From: Gammaproteobacteria bacterium
GTDB lineage: Bacteria; Pseudomonadota; Gammaproteobacteria; Acidithiobacillales; Acidithiobacillaceae
DNA length: 64,000 nt
Assembly: GCA_023381645.1 (NCBI GenBank)
Contig: JAMCRJ010000055.1
Coordinates: 124,001-188,000 of the forward strand
Direction of reading: 5' to 3'
In this document: piece after piece, positions 42,409-50,723 of the stretch
How positions within the stretch are numbered: position 1 is the first letter of the stretch
How the letters are laid out: each line of letters starts with the position of its first letter
The notes under the pieces: model-generated
Seen by the model: only the letters and a program-made list of their open reading frames with translations
What the model was told of the DNA's origin: nothing
Databases searched by the model: none
Made by a program: the position numbers and the translations under genes

Positions 42409-43419
42409 TCACCAATTAGATATTCTGGATGCCGTAGCGTTTTCGATGTACTGCGTAATCGTCTGTGGGTTCGCGTTTTTCTGATTCTGCGCCTGTTTCA
42501 TTTGCGCCGTAGTTAGTACGCCGCGCTCATAGGCATTGGCCCCGGTCCATTCCGTGAGCTTTTTCGGCAAAAGGTGCAGGTATTCTGCATCCGCCAAAAT
42601 GTTATCTTCCAGATTTCCCATTACCTGATAACCCTGCGACACGATCGCGAAGTTGTCGGGAGGATAAATCATGATGATAGTCGGAGTCTCTACTAAATGC
42701 AGCGCTTTGGCCTGTCCGTGGTCCTGCACGAGCACTGCATTCTGTGGCAGACCAGTAATCGGCCCATTGTTCACGTCGATGTAGTCGGTGGCGAAATGGA
42801 CCATTTGATTCATGTTGGAATATTGAGTAATTTGCATGTCGCAAAATGGGCAACCATGCTTTACGAATACCCACATTCCGACACGATGCGAGAGATAGCG
42901 CAGCGCGCGCATTTTATTCTGCTCCAGGTAGGACTGGAAATCGGTATTTCCTGAACCGGATCGCGGAATAATCGCGGAATAATTAAGCACGGGATTCGTG
43001 TTTGACACCTGGACGAACTTTTCCGCGAAATTTTGGGCCTTGTCAAACATAACTTTTTGCAGCGCCAAATATTGCGTCACATTTTTTGTGCTTGGATCGT
43101 TAATCGCACGATCCCGCCATTTCGGCAATGCGTGTTTGATCCATTGGACCGAAAAGACCTTCGGAGCGGCCGGTTTGGGCGCGACTTTTTTCACCGGCGC
43201 AGGCTTTGGCGGTGCCTGCACCACGGGCCTGGGCGGTGGCAGCGGCTTGGGCGGTGGAGGTGGAGGCAATTGATACCACATCCATCCGCGCTGATCTCCA
43301 TCAAGTACATCCGCGTGAGCGGCACCGGGCATGTAGGATGACAGGCACAGGCATGCAAGGCCCGCCATCGCGGCGGCCTTGGTGATTCTCCTGAGACCAT
43401 GTGTCTTGCTGATTTCCAA
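42409..43419 (-). CDS. traF: TraF conjugal pilus assembly protein (thioredoxin fold)
   Basis: This 336-residue exported protein has a signal (LACLCLSSYMPGAAHA), a Pro-rich linker (PPPPPPKPLPPPRP), then the TraF domain with WVFVKHGCPFCDMQITQYSN (CPFC) and VETPTIIMIYPPDNF (cis-Pro). F TraF has lost its Cys pair, whereas this one keeps CPFC, so it may be redox active. The TAGTATATT box lies 24 bp upstream, making traF the first gene of the traF-traH-traG operon. Confidence 0.93.
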   Translation of the reverse strand: MEISKTHGLRRITKAAAMAGLACLCLSSYMPGAAHADVLDGDQRGWMWYQLPPPPPPKPLPPPRPVVQAPPKPAPVKKVAPKPAAPKVFSVQWIKHALPKWRDRAINDPSTKNVTQYLALQKVMFDKAQNFAEKFVQVSNTNPVLNYSAIIPRSGSGNTDFQSYLEQNKMRALRYLSHRVGMWVFVKHGCPFCDMQITQYSNMNQMVHFATDYIDVNNGPITGLPQNAVLVQDHGQAKALHLVETPTIIMIYPPDNFAIVSQGYQVMGNLEDNILADAEYLHLLPKKLTEWTGANAYERGVLTTAQMKQAQNQKNANPQTITQYIENATASRISNW

Positions 43420-43442
43420 CAGCTTCTCCGCAGTATCAACGG

Positions 43443-43451
43443 TAGTATATT
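43443..43451 (-). promoter_or_regulatory. TAGTATATT box upstream of traF-traH-traG
   Basis: This exact copy lies 24 bp before the traF start and is followed upstream by the CRISPR-repeat-like cluster at 43467-43595. It probably controls the second transfer block. Confidence 0.65.
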
Positions 43452-43466
43452 AATTCGTTTTTACAA

Positions 43467-43595
43467 TTCTCAGCCGTGCGTATGACGGCACATATTTACC
43501 TTTTCCCTTTCCAACCGCGCACCTGGCGGCAAATCATCTCGCCGGCGACAACCCACGGCTAGTTCTCTTCCCAACCGCGCACCTGGCGGCACACA
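43467..43595 (-). repeat. CRISPR-repeat-like mini-array A (three repeats, 41 and 60 bp apart)
   Basis: Three copies of a ~25 bp palindromic unit, CCCAACCGCGCACCTGGCGG on the + strand, occur with matching bases at 43472, 43513 and 43573. The first is degenerate but keeps its stem through paired changes (GCCGT...ACGGC). The 60 bp period equals a 28 bp repeat plus a 32 bp spacer. The unit resembles type I-F repeats in shape on the minus strand (TGCCGCC...GCGG-T-GGGAA). No cas genes are visible. It sits between the transglycosylase stop and the traF promoter. Confidence 0.6.
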
Positions 43596-44087
43596 TCACT
43601 TTTCAACGATCAATGAAGCATCAACCCATGGATTCTTTGGTTTTTGACGCTTCGCTTCTGCCCCGATCACAATACCCAAATGCTCTGCGAACCGTTGCAC
43701 ATACCCCGTCCGCCAGGCTGCTTGCATATTCCCACGCCCCGCATTATAGCATGCTGCCGCAGCAAGCAAATTCCCCGTCTGGGCCAGGCAGCGCGCAAAA
43801 ACCCAAGTACCAGCCATGACGTTTGCACATCCATTGCGCTGCAATGTCCGGTAATGATACCCATACCTTGAAAGGAATGGCAGATGGCAGGTGTTTACCT
43901 GGAGCGGTCCCAGATCGGTGGTCCCGTTCGAATCGAGCACCGCAGTCCCCGGCCGCCCTCCCTCGTTCTTCATCAGCGCGATGATGTCCTGATATGGCAC
44001 ACCGTAGGTTGACGATGCGCGCTCAATACATGCGGCTGGTACGCCATGGAAGGATCCCGGGGGTAAGAACACGCGCAGCCTCGACAT
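43596..44087 (-). CDS. Lytic transglycosylase (VirB1/TrbN-like)
   Basis: This 163-residue protein has an SLT fold: ACIERASSTYGVPYQDIIAL, MKNEGGRPG (catalytic Glu), NGTTDLGPLQVNTCHLPFLS, and AAACYNAGRGNMQAAWRTGY. These enzymes open the peptidoglycan for T4SS assembly. No clear signal peptide is seen at the annotated ATG. A TAGTATATT box ends 6 bp upstream, similar to the small gene at 28192. Confidence 0.92.
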   Translation of the reverse strand: MSRLRVFLPPGSFHGVPAACIERASSTYGVPYQDIIALMKNEGGRPGTAVLDSNGTTDLGPLQVNTCHLPFLSRYGYHYRTLQRNGCANVMAGTWVFARCLAQTGNLLAAAACYNAGRGNMQAAWRTGYVQRFAEHLGIVIGAEAKRQKPKNPWVDASLIVEK

Positions 44088-44092
44088 TCAGC

Positions 44093-44101
44093 TAGTATAT
44101 T
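44093..44101 (-). promoter_or_regulatory. TAGTATATT box between the transglycosylase and the plus-strand gene
   Basis: This exact copy lies 6 bp before the minus-strand ATG at 44087 and 162 bp before the plus-strand ATG at 44263, so it may control either direction of this divergent pair. Confidence 0.6.
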
Positions 44102-44262
44102 GAATGCTTACCTTATACACGGGGCCGAGATTCCATGCAAGAGATTCCCCACTATGGGCCAGCATAGGCGGAAACCTGTCCATCCGCGTGATCGGAAAAC
44201 TGTCTGGTACTCCTCCCTGGAAATTACCGGGCATCCAGCCCATTTTTGAAAGGAGATGTGCC

Positions 44263-44934
44263 ATGTTACAGCATAACACGATCGTATCAGGCTTTATTTT
44301 GGTCAACGACGCCGCCACCAATGCCGCACTCACGGCTGCAAAAGGCGCCATCGGAGCCGATGAATGGAAGAAGGGTTATTCAGAAGAGCGCTGCAAAATC
44401 GCACGCTCCACCCTAAAGGCCGCAAATGTTCCCGTTCAGTACAAACTGACGGGCCCGATCACCAAGGTCTCCACCACGGAAACCAAGGACGGTGAAGGCA
44501 ACGTGTACCGTAAGGTCCGCATTGCTCTCGGGAATGACCGTGCATCTCCGATTCTGTCCCTCGACATCGGGACCGAGTTCTGCGAACGCCTCCTGCCCAA
44601 ACTGGGTGCTGCCGTTGCCATTCATGGTATCGGTGCCGAGGTGACCATCACCTGCTTTCCCGATGTGGTGGAGCGCGATGGTCGCACCTTCGTGAACCAC
44701 GTCGCCTCCGTGAAGATCAACGGTGAGGAGGTAAAGGCCACCAAGCCGCACTTCCAACTCGCTGCTCAGGCCGCGACCACCGCGTCTGATGCGCTGGTTG
44801 CTGCCGGTGTGAAGGACAAGAAAGCCATCAATGCTGTCAAAGCTAGCGCCAAGGAAGAATATTTCTACGCGCTCGCGCAGAAGCTCAGCGATCTGTTTCC
44901 GGCTGAACAGGCTGCAGAATCCTCTGCCGCCTAA
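44263..44934 (+). CDS. Unknown protein, probably highly expressed, possible OB-like fold
   Basis: This 223-residue soluble protein starts at an ATG with AAGGAGATGTG upstream and is closed by a strong terminator, as a single-gene unit. The middle is beta-rich (VPVQYKLTGPITKVSTTETK, YRKVRIALGNDRASPILSLD, GAEVTITCFPDVV), which could form an OB-like, nucleic-acid-binding barrel. The end is helical and Ala/Lys-rich. It is one of few plus-strand genes. I do not recognise the family; a single-strand DNA-binding role would suit a conjugative element but is only a guess. Confidence 0.75.
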   Translation: MLQHNTIVSGFILVNDAATNAALTAAKGAIGADEWKKGYSEERCKIARSTLKAANVPVQYKLTGPITKVSTTETKDGEGNVYRKVRIALGNDRASPILSLDIGTEFCERLLPKLGAAVAIHGIGAEVTITCFPDVVERDGRTFVNHVASVKINGEEVKATKPHFQLAAQAATTASDALVAAGVKDKKAINAVKASAKEEYFYALAQKLSDLFPAEQAAESSAA

Positions 44935-44948
44935 CTGATCCCCCCCAA

Positions 44949-44975
44949 CCCCAAGTCTTCGGACCTGGGGTTTTT
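44949..44975 (+). terminator. Rho-independent terminator after the 223-residue gene
   Basis: CCCCAAGTC, loop TTCG, GACCTGGGG, then TTTTT. A UUCG-type loop and GC-rich stem make it strong. Confidence 0.9.
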
Positions 44976-45672
44976 CTTTGCCCGCATCAGCAATCCACGC
45001 TGCACACAGCATGCTATCAGCACTGCCCATAGCATGCGCCGCGCAGGACCATCCGGTGCTGGATTTTAGCTCTAAAAGCCCCTTCTCTTCGTTCCGGGGC
45101 ATTCAGGCTCCTTCGCTACGCTCCGGGCCCCACATCAGCCCCTACGGGGCATTTCAGGCCCTTCGGGCCGGATCACGCTCTGCGAGCGTACAGCGCACGT
45201 CCGGGAACGTGCGGTCGCCTTCGGCTCCCTTTTCTCGGCACGGTCGTTGTGTCTGCGTTTACTGCTCCTGATTTCCCCGGACTTGGATTCGGACCATCCG
45301 CCTTCCGCCACCCCGCCCTCCCGGTCACATCCGGCTTTCCCTGATCGCACTGCTCCGTTCATCGCCCCGGCAATTTTCGGCGCATCCGAAACATTTCGCC
45401 GGGCGGGGGAACAGGCATTGATGGATATCCCTGCCGCTCGGGGTTTCCGTAATCCGGTGGTACCGGCATCCTGTCCGGCTGTTCCCGGTGGCGTTACGGC
45501 TATTCCGGGCGGCGACTTTGCTCACCGGCTGCCCATTTTTTGTCCACCCGATTGGTCCGGCTTATCCGTGATGGCCGGGACACCCAAAATCTCTGGATGG
45601 TCCGGCTGGCGATTTTCTCGCCATCTTTCAGGAACCGCTATGATCCCGCATCGCCGGGCTTCCCAAAAAATA
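44976..45672. other. GC-rich gene-free stretch with many short palindromes
   Basis: No convincing gene was found; the long plus-strand frame here runs antisense through the next gene and has low-complexity composition. Short inverted repeats are frequent (e.g. gcccttcgggcc, cgcacgtccgggaacgtgcg). The last part contains the first of two direct repeats (45561-45616). Confidence 0.45.
45561..45616. repeat. Direct repeat, copy 1 (56 bp)
   Basis: It starts cttatccgtgatggccggga and ends gatggtccggctggcgattt, about 87% identical to copy 2 at 46140-46196. Inside, CATCC...GGATG-type arms can pair, so it may serve as a terminator. It lies just 3' of the minus-strand gene 45673-46110. Confidence 0.75.
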
Positions 45673-46110
45673 TCAGAAATACGCTTCGCCATGTTTCAAA
45701 AGGGCGTCTGGCCAATGCTGCATAGCCCAGCGATCCGCCGCCTGTTCGCCAAGCCTCCGCCCATTATCTGCGGCAAAAATCAGCAACGCCAAGCCAAAAA
45801 ATGGAACATAGCTCGGGATGAGGGCTCGTACGTCCGATACCGCAACACAAAGAACCAAAAGCGCGAAACAACCCATCGCCGCATGCACTGGCAATTTCTC
45901 TCGCGCATACGAGCGCGTATGAAAATGGCCGGCCTCACGAAAGGCCACACGCAACACCTCCGGCTCGCTCGCAAAACGCAACGATTCCGAGATAAGGATC
46001 TTCCCTGTTGTCCAGTCAAAGGTGCCGTCCCCGGGCTTGAGCTTCGTACTATACGAGACAGGCGGAAGCCCATATTTTTTAGGAATACCAGCCAAATCCC
46101 GTTCTTCCAT
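45673..46110 (-). CDS. Membrane protein with a degenerate M48-like peptidase segment
   Basis: This 145-residue protein has a first part that resembles a small M48-type protease domain (GTFDWTTGKILISESLRFAS, EVLRVAFREAGHFHTR), but the HExxH site reads REAGHFH, so catalysis is doubtful. Two hydrophobic helices follow (AAMGCFALLVLCVAVSDV, LIPSYVPFFGLALLIFAA). The start was set at MEERDLAG; an ATG 21 bp upstream lies inside the direct repeat. Confidence 0.6.
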   Translation of the reverse strand: MEERDLAGIPKKYGLPPVSYSTKLKPGDGTFDWTTGKILISESLRFASEPEVLRVAFREAGHFHTRSYAREKLPVHAAMGCFALLVLCVAVSDVRALIPSYVPFFGLALLIFAADNGRRLGEQAADRWAMQHWPDALLKHGEAYF

Positions 46111-46139
46111 GATTCGTATCCTGTCCGGCATCAGGCCGA

Positions 46140-46196
46140 CTTATCCGTGATAGCCGGGGCATCCTAAAATCTCAGGATGGTCCGGCTGGCGATTTT
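46140..46196. repeat. Direct repeat, copy 2 (57 bp)
   Basis: This second copy of the 45561 repeat is directly 3' of the M50-like gene and before the next gene. Together the two copies bracket gene 45673-46110, so that gene could have been inserted or duplicated as a cassette. Confidence 0.75.
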
Positions 46197-46699
46197 TAGT
46201 GCGCCTTCCACCACAAAAATCCAGCCAACCCCAACAACAGCAGCGGAATCGCCGACATCCGCGCCAGTCTCCAGTCCGCCGGCGACGGCAGACATTCTAG
46301 CAGGCATTCCGCCGCGATAAACGGGACCACCGCAAACTTCCAGGCAGCGCCCCAGTGGAATGTATCCGGAATTCCATCATGGAGCACCAATCCCGCCAAT
46401 GGGATCAACAACAGCGGCGCCAGGCCGATCAGCCCGCCATTGTACCAGCGGGGATGATGGATGGGCACGCGACCCAGGGCCCAGGCATTGCCCATCCTCT
46501 TAGGTAGGAAGCGGGGGAAACCAGGGCGACCGATGGTGACAAACGCGATGGTCCAGTGCGCCAGCTCATGCAGGATCACACCCGGCAGAGCCACCATCCA
46601 GAGGGCCACGATGTTCCGGCGAAACAGACGGAGCACCAGAACCCAAATGATCGTGAGCAGGCCGGCCAGGTCACCAGGGCTGAACATTCCCCCGCGCAT
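46196..46699 (-). CDS. Membrane zinc metalloprotease-like protein
   Basis: This 167-residue protein has an HExxH motif within a membrane helix (ALPGVILHELAHWTIAFV), followed by GNAWALGRVPIHHPRWYNGG and two or three more helices (LIGLAPLLLIPLAGLVLH; IPLLLLGLAGFLWW). The arrangement fits a small intramembrane or membrane-bound protease of the M50 kind, though the second metal motif (NxxPxxxxDG) is not seen. It could process exported transfer proteins. Confidence 0.7.
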   Translation of the reverse strand: MRGGMFSPGDLAGLLTIIWVLVLRLFRRNIVALWMVALPGVILHELAHWTIAFVTIGRPGFPRFLPKRMGNAWALGRVPIHHPRWYNGGLIGLAPLLLIPLAGLVLHDGIPDTFHWGAAWKFAVVPFIAAECLLECLPSPADWRLARMSAIPLLLLGLAGFLWWKAH

Positions 46700-46823
46700 T
46701 CCCCCTACTGGGTCGTAGGCCAGGAGGGGGTCAAGCGGGCTGTTGGTTCTTGCACGGTTTTTCCTTTATTCCTTGGCTTTCTACACACCGTCGCGTGGTC
46801 TCCAGCGTGCCGCCACAAACAGC

Positions 46824-46832
46824 TAGTATATT
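46824..46832. promoter_or_regulatory. TAGTATATT box between a membrane protease-like gene and tnpB 3
   Basis: This exact copy lies 34 bp before the plus-strand tnpB start and 125 bp before the minus-strand start at 46699. The 34 bp distance matches other copies, so tnpB 3 may be its target, in the reading direction TAGTATATT. Confidence 0.55.
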
Positions 46833-46865
46833 GATTATCCATGTGGCCAAGAGTAGCATAAGACC

Positions 46866-48350
46866 ATGCAAACGCAAACCGGCTTCCGATTTCGCTGTTA
46901 TCCCACCCCCGAGCAGGCGCAAATCCTGTTGCGGTGGATCGGGTGTCAGCGGTTCATCTATAACGCCAAGGTGACGGAAGATCGGTACTATCGGAAGTTT
47001 GCCCGAAAGGCGCTGGACCTGACCGGGATCTACCCGCCCGTAGACCAGCAATATAGTCGGTACATCGACCCAGACCTCACGTCTTGGCTCAAGGAAGTGC
47101 CCTCACAGGTGCTGCGCAATGGCGCGGTGCGCTGGCGGCAGGCGTATGCCCGATACTTCAAAGGGCTTGGCGGACGTCCGGTGCTCAAAAAGAAAGTCGG
47201 ACGTCAGGCGGTTTGGCTCACTTCCGAACTGTTTGCCTTCCATCCCATGATGGACACAAAGACCGGAGAAATTTTCGGAAACCGGCTGACGGTAGGCAAC
47301 AAAAAATTCCCTGTGGGTGACATTCTGTTTCAAGCGCATAAGGATTACCGCATCCCCAACTCGATTCGTATCGGAGTGGAAGCCGGGCAATGGTTCCTGT
47401 CCTTCAGCAACGAGGACGTGAACCAAGTTCCTGACGAGGCGGACACCGTGGAATGGCTGCGGAAGTTTTCCGAAGAGGAATTGCTGGCACGCACCTTCGG
47501 CGGCGATCGGGGCGTGGAGATCCCCCTGGCGGGCAATCATGGGGAAGCCTTCGACTTCGACCCCGTCCAGAAAGAGCGCATGGAGAAGAAGGTGCGCCAG
47601 ACTAAACGCTATCAGCGTCAGATGGCGCGACAGCGCACCCAGGCGGCCAAGGAAAAACGCCCAACCGGCGCGAACTATCGGAAGACCAAAAAACGCCTTG
47701 CAACATCCCATCAGTATGGCAAAAACGTCCGCGAAGACTTCGCCCATAAGACCAGTCGGACCATTGTGCATAATCCGGAAATTCTGCTGGTGGTGTACGA
47801 GGACCTGAACGTCAAAGGGATGACGAAGAAGCCCCGTGCCAAAAAGGACGAAAACGGCAAATGGGCCAAAAATCGGGCGGCGGCAAAGGCGGGTCTCAGT
47901 AAGAAAATACTCACCGCCGCCTGGGGAAAGACGGTGACTTTCACCAAATACAAGGCCGTCAAGGCCGGTAAGCTGTGCATCAAGATCAACCCTTATCAAA
48001 CCTCGCAGGAATGTGCCGAGTGCGGGCACATCCACCCTGACAACCGGGTATCGCAATCCCGGTTTGTCTGCCAAGCCTGCGGGCATCAGGACAATGCCGA
48101 TCACAACGCGGGGCGCGTCATCGCCCGGCGCGGTGTGCGGTGGCTGCTTTCCGGCGGATATCAGCCCAAGGAGAGCAAACGCTGCAGGATATTTCGGCAA
48201 AAAGAAGAAGTAGCAATAGGGCCGGTGCGGTCCGAATCTACGCCTGGGGAGTCCATCGTAAGTCATGATATCGGAAACGGTATCATGCAGGGGACGGCGA
48301 ACCAGGAAAATCTCTTCGTGAGGAGAGAAACCCCAGCTACAACCGTGTAA
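46866..48350 (+). CDS. tnpB: TnpB RNA-guided nuclease (copy 3)
   Basis: This 494-residue TnpB has the start QTGFRFRCYPTPEQAQILLR (typical N-terminal helix-turn-helix), RuvC-I FGGDRGVEIPLAG (Asp), RuvC-II LLVVYEDLNVKGM (Glu), zinc finger YQTSQECAECGHIHPDN...CQACG, and RuvC-III DNADHNAGRVIARRG (Asp). It looks active. The right end after the stop can fold (cagctacaaccgtg...cggtttagcgg), so the guide RNA would read out near 48375. No tnpA is nearby. Confidence 0.93.
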   Translation: MQTQTGFRFRCYPTPEQAQILLRWIGCQRFIYNAKVTEDRYYRKFARKALDLTGIYPPVDQQYSRYIDPDLTSWLKEVPSQVLRNGAVRWRQAYARYFKGLGGRPVLKKKVGRQAVWLTSELFAFHPMMDTKTGEIFGNRLTVGNKKFPVGDILFQAHKDYRIPNSIRIGVEAGQWFLSFSNEDVNQVPDEADTVEWLRKFSEEELLARTFGGDRGVEIPLAGNHGEAFDFDPVQKERMEKKVRQTKRYQRQMARQRTQAAKEKRPTGANYRKTKKRLATSHQYGKNVREDFAHKTSRTIVHNPEILLVVYEDLNVKGMTKKPRAKKDENGKWAKNRAAAKAGLSKKILTAAWGKTVTFTKYKAVKAGKLCIKINPYQTSQECAECGHIHPDNRVSQSRFVCQACGHQDNADHNAGRVIARRGVRWLLSGGYQPKESKRCRIFRQKEEVAIGPVRSESTPGESIVSHDIGNGIMQGTANQENLFVRRETPATTV

Positions 48351-48402
48351 TCGGTTTAGCGGCGGGAGAGTTCATTGCCATGCCGGCGGTCCAAATCAAC
48401 GG

Positions 48403-49020
48403 CTATGGCACCAACTTTTTGAGCGTTTCCCGCAACGCCCCCAATTCTTCCGACGCTTTCTCGCCGGCCTTGGCGCGTTCTTCCAACCGCTTGGCGGTTT
48501 CGACTACGGCGTCCAGATCTGCCTTGATTTTCGCGACCAGCTTGGTAATGGTGTCGATGTCCACGTCTTCCCCTTTCCCGATCTGTGTTTGCTCTGCAAC
48601 CAAACGCTGGTTATCCGATACACCGATGCGCGTTGGCGCTTCCGCTTTCCTTTCTGCATCCGCCAACTCCACCAGCCGATCCTCTCCAGGCTTTCTGGGA
48701 AGGTCGCGAAGCGCCGTTTGCCGCACCAGATTCGAGACAATCTTGACAACGCGATGCTTTTGGAAGCCGGTCTGCGCCGCTATGTCCGTGGTGCTTCTGG
48801 CACCATGGCGCACGGCATCCAGGACCAGTGTGGTGTCCGTAACCGCCTTGGACACCACGACCGGTGCCGACGCCGGTGTAGCCGCCTGAACCGCAACTTT
48901 TTTCGCAGCCGTACCAATATCTGTATCCCGCCGATAACTCTTTGGTGCCACATAATCCTCTCGTGGCTGTGTAGAGTGACCGACGGGAACCGCTCTTGCT
49001 ATGCCGTCCAACACACTCAT
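48403..49020 (-). CDS. Putative DNA-binding protein with winged-helix and coiled coil
   Basis: This 205-residue protein has a disordered N-terminal third, then a winged-helix-like segment (TLVLDAVRHGARSTTDIAAQ, TGFQKHRVVKIVSNLVRQ), and a C-terminal coiled coil (LVAKIKADLDAVVETAKRLE, ERAKAGEKASEELGALRETL). A TAGTATATT box lies 25 bp upstream. Its fold and its box make it a candidate regulator of the element, without direct proof. Confidence 0.65.
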   Translation of the reverse strand: MSVLDGIARAVPVGHSTQPREDYVAPKSYRRDTDIGTAAKKVAVQAATPASAPVVVSKAVTDTTLVLDAVRHGARSTTDIAAQTGFQKHRVVKIVSNLVRQTALRDLPRKPGEDRLVELADAERKAEAPTRIGVSDNQRLVAEQTQIGKGEDVDIDTITKLVAKIKADLDAVVETAKRLEERAKAGEKASEELGALRETLKKLVP

Positions 49021-49044
49021 ACAAAAATTCTCTCCGCCATTCAG

Positions 49045-49053
49045 TAGTATATT
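49045..49053 (-). promoter_or_regulatory. TAGTATATT box upstream of the putative DNA-binding protein
   Basis: This exact copy is 25 bp before the ATG at 49020, sharing one base with the stop codon of the sulfotransferase gene. It reads AATATACTA in the gene's direction. Confidence 0.65.
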
Positions 49054-50723
49054 TATATTACATTAACGCCATATCTTTTCCCAGACCCAACAGCGTCCCG
49101 ATACAACGGCCGAGTCACCTGCTCCCGACTAGCGGTGATGATTTTCCGTGGATTCTCGAAGAACCGCTCACAGGCCGGATCCCAGTCCTCACCCAGCCAA
49201 CCCAGTACGCCGGTAATCGTCCCTTCCAGATTTTCCACGATGGATTCGTACCGCACCTCAGTTATCCGCCCAGGGTATCGCTCACGCCACGCCTCCATCA
49301 GCGTCTCCTGCCAGCGGTATGTGTCTTGTAGGGCATCCCAGTCATGAGCATACGGATGCACACCACGGAAATGCTGCCGCCAGATAGATACCATGGTGTC
49401 CAGCGGATCCCGTCGGCACCAGAGCACCCGCGCGCGCGGGAACAGGTGCAGCAACATGCCGGCATACAAAAAGTTGTGCGGCATCTTGTCGATGATCCAG
49501 CGGCCATCCGGCGCCAAATCCCGGCCTTTCCGCGCAAATGTCACACAGGCCTCGCGCACGGCGTCCAGGTTTCCGTCGGCAAAAAACGCCTGGGCCATGG
49601 CCTGCATTTCGTGGCGCTCGCCAGTCCCCGTGATCGCGGGGTGTTGGTCCAGGATCTGTTCGAGCAGGGAAGTTCCTGACCGGGGCATGCCAACGATGAA
49701 GATCCATGATGGATCGCCATAGTCCACCGGCGATACGGCTTCCCAGGGACGCTGATGCAACCAGGTGTCCAGCGCCTGCCGTCCGGCCTCGTGATAAGGC
49801 TGCACGCGGCCCAGCAGACGATGCGCCGCCGTGTAGTGTCCCCAGGCCGCCTCGTACTTCTGGGCATCGTCCGCCATTCTGCCCAACTGGAAATGCAGTC
49901 CCGCCAAATCGTCCGCCGGGTCCGCCTGGGGCCTCGCCAGCCAGGACCTGGCCTGCGCGACAAGATCGGGAAGATCATCCGCCCGCGCGGTCTTCAGACG
50001 CAGAATGTGCTTTCTGGCACTTTCCGGAAGCTTTTCCAGCATGGATTTCGCCACGTCTTTTCCAGTATGGATCGCCACCCAGGCTGACAGGAGATCCAGC
50101 GCGGGATTCCCGTGTAACCGTTGCGCCAACAACCACGCCTCATCGAATCGCTGCAGATTAGACAGCACCAGCGCATGGAGATATTGCGCCAAAACATCCT
50201 CTGGATTCCGGGCCAGATAGGCAGCAGTTTCCTGTTCCGCCACCGGCGCCCTTCCGCTCTGGACCAGGCACTCGATCCGGCCCCCGAACGCCGTGGGATC
50301 GCCGTTTTTCTGTAACACCGTCGTCCAGCACTCGATCGCCTCGTCCCAAAGGGCGATGCTTTGCGCCACGATCGCCCGGTACCGCCAAGCGTCCAACCGC
50401 TCTGAGCGCAGCGCGCAAACGCGCCGAAAGGCGTGCATGGCATCCAAGCCATTGCCCAGCGCCTTCTGTGCGCCACCCAGGTTGAACCAGGCATCGACAT
50501 GGGCGGCATCGAGTTTCACTGCGGCCTGCGCGCATCCTGCGGCGTTTTTCCATTCTCGAACGCGCAAATAACAGACGGCCATATTGGAAAGCGCATCGGC
50601 GCGCATGGCGGCCGGGCTGGATGCGGACTGGGCCACCCGAAGAAAAGCATCCACCGCGTCCCGGTACCGGCCTGATTGCAGGTGCAGCAGGGCGGATCGA
50701 ATATCTTGTTCCGGCACGCTCAC
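49053..50723 (-). CDS. TPR-repeat sulfotransferase
   Basis: This 556-residue protein has an N-terminal half made of tetratricopeptide repeats (e.g. RYRDAVDAFLRVAQS, AHVDAWFNLGGAQKALGNG) and a C-terminal PAPS-dependent sulfotransferase domain with the 5'-phosphosulfate loop WIFIVGMPRSGTSLLEQIL, the 3'-phosphate region VLWCRRDPLDTMVSIW and RYESIVENLEGTI. Such enzymes sulfate proteins or polysaccharides. It starts a chain of overlapping genes with 50720-51331 (ATGT overlap region). This cargo is unusual among transfer genes and might modify pilins or surface glycans (inference). Confidence 0.92.
   Translation of the reverse strand: MSVPEQDIRSALLHLQSGRYRDAVDAFLRVAQSASSPAAMRADALSNMAVCYLRVREWKNAAGCAQAAVKLDAAHVDAWFNLGGAQKALGNGLDAMHAFRRVCALRSERLDAWRYRAIVAQSIALWDEAIECWTTVLQKNGDPTAFGGRIECLVQSGRAPVAEQETAAYLARNPEDVLAQYLHALVLSNLQRFDEAWLLAQRLHGNPALDLLSAWVAIHTGKDVAKSMLEKLPESARKHILRLKTARADDLPDLVAQARSWLARPQADPADDLAGLHFQLGRMADDAQKYEAAWGHYTAAHRLLGRVQPYHEAGRQALDTWLHQRPWEAVSPVDYGDPSWIFIVGMPRSGTSLLEQILDQHPAITGTGERHEMQAMAQAFFADGNLDAVREACVTFARKGRDLAPDGRWIIDKMPHNFLYAGMLLHLFPRARVLWCRRDPLDTMVSIWRQHFRGVHPYAHDWDALQDTYRWQETLMEAWRERYPGRITEVRYESIVENLEGTITGVLGWLGEDWDPACERFFENPRKIITASREQVTRPLYRDAVGSGKRYGVNVI

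Noticed and set aside
45247..46167. 306-codon plus-strand frame
   Set aside because: It has no RBS, low-complexity content, and runs antisense over the M48-like gene and through a direct repeat.
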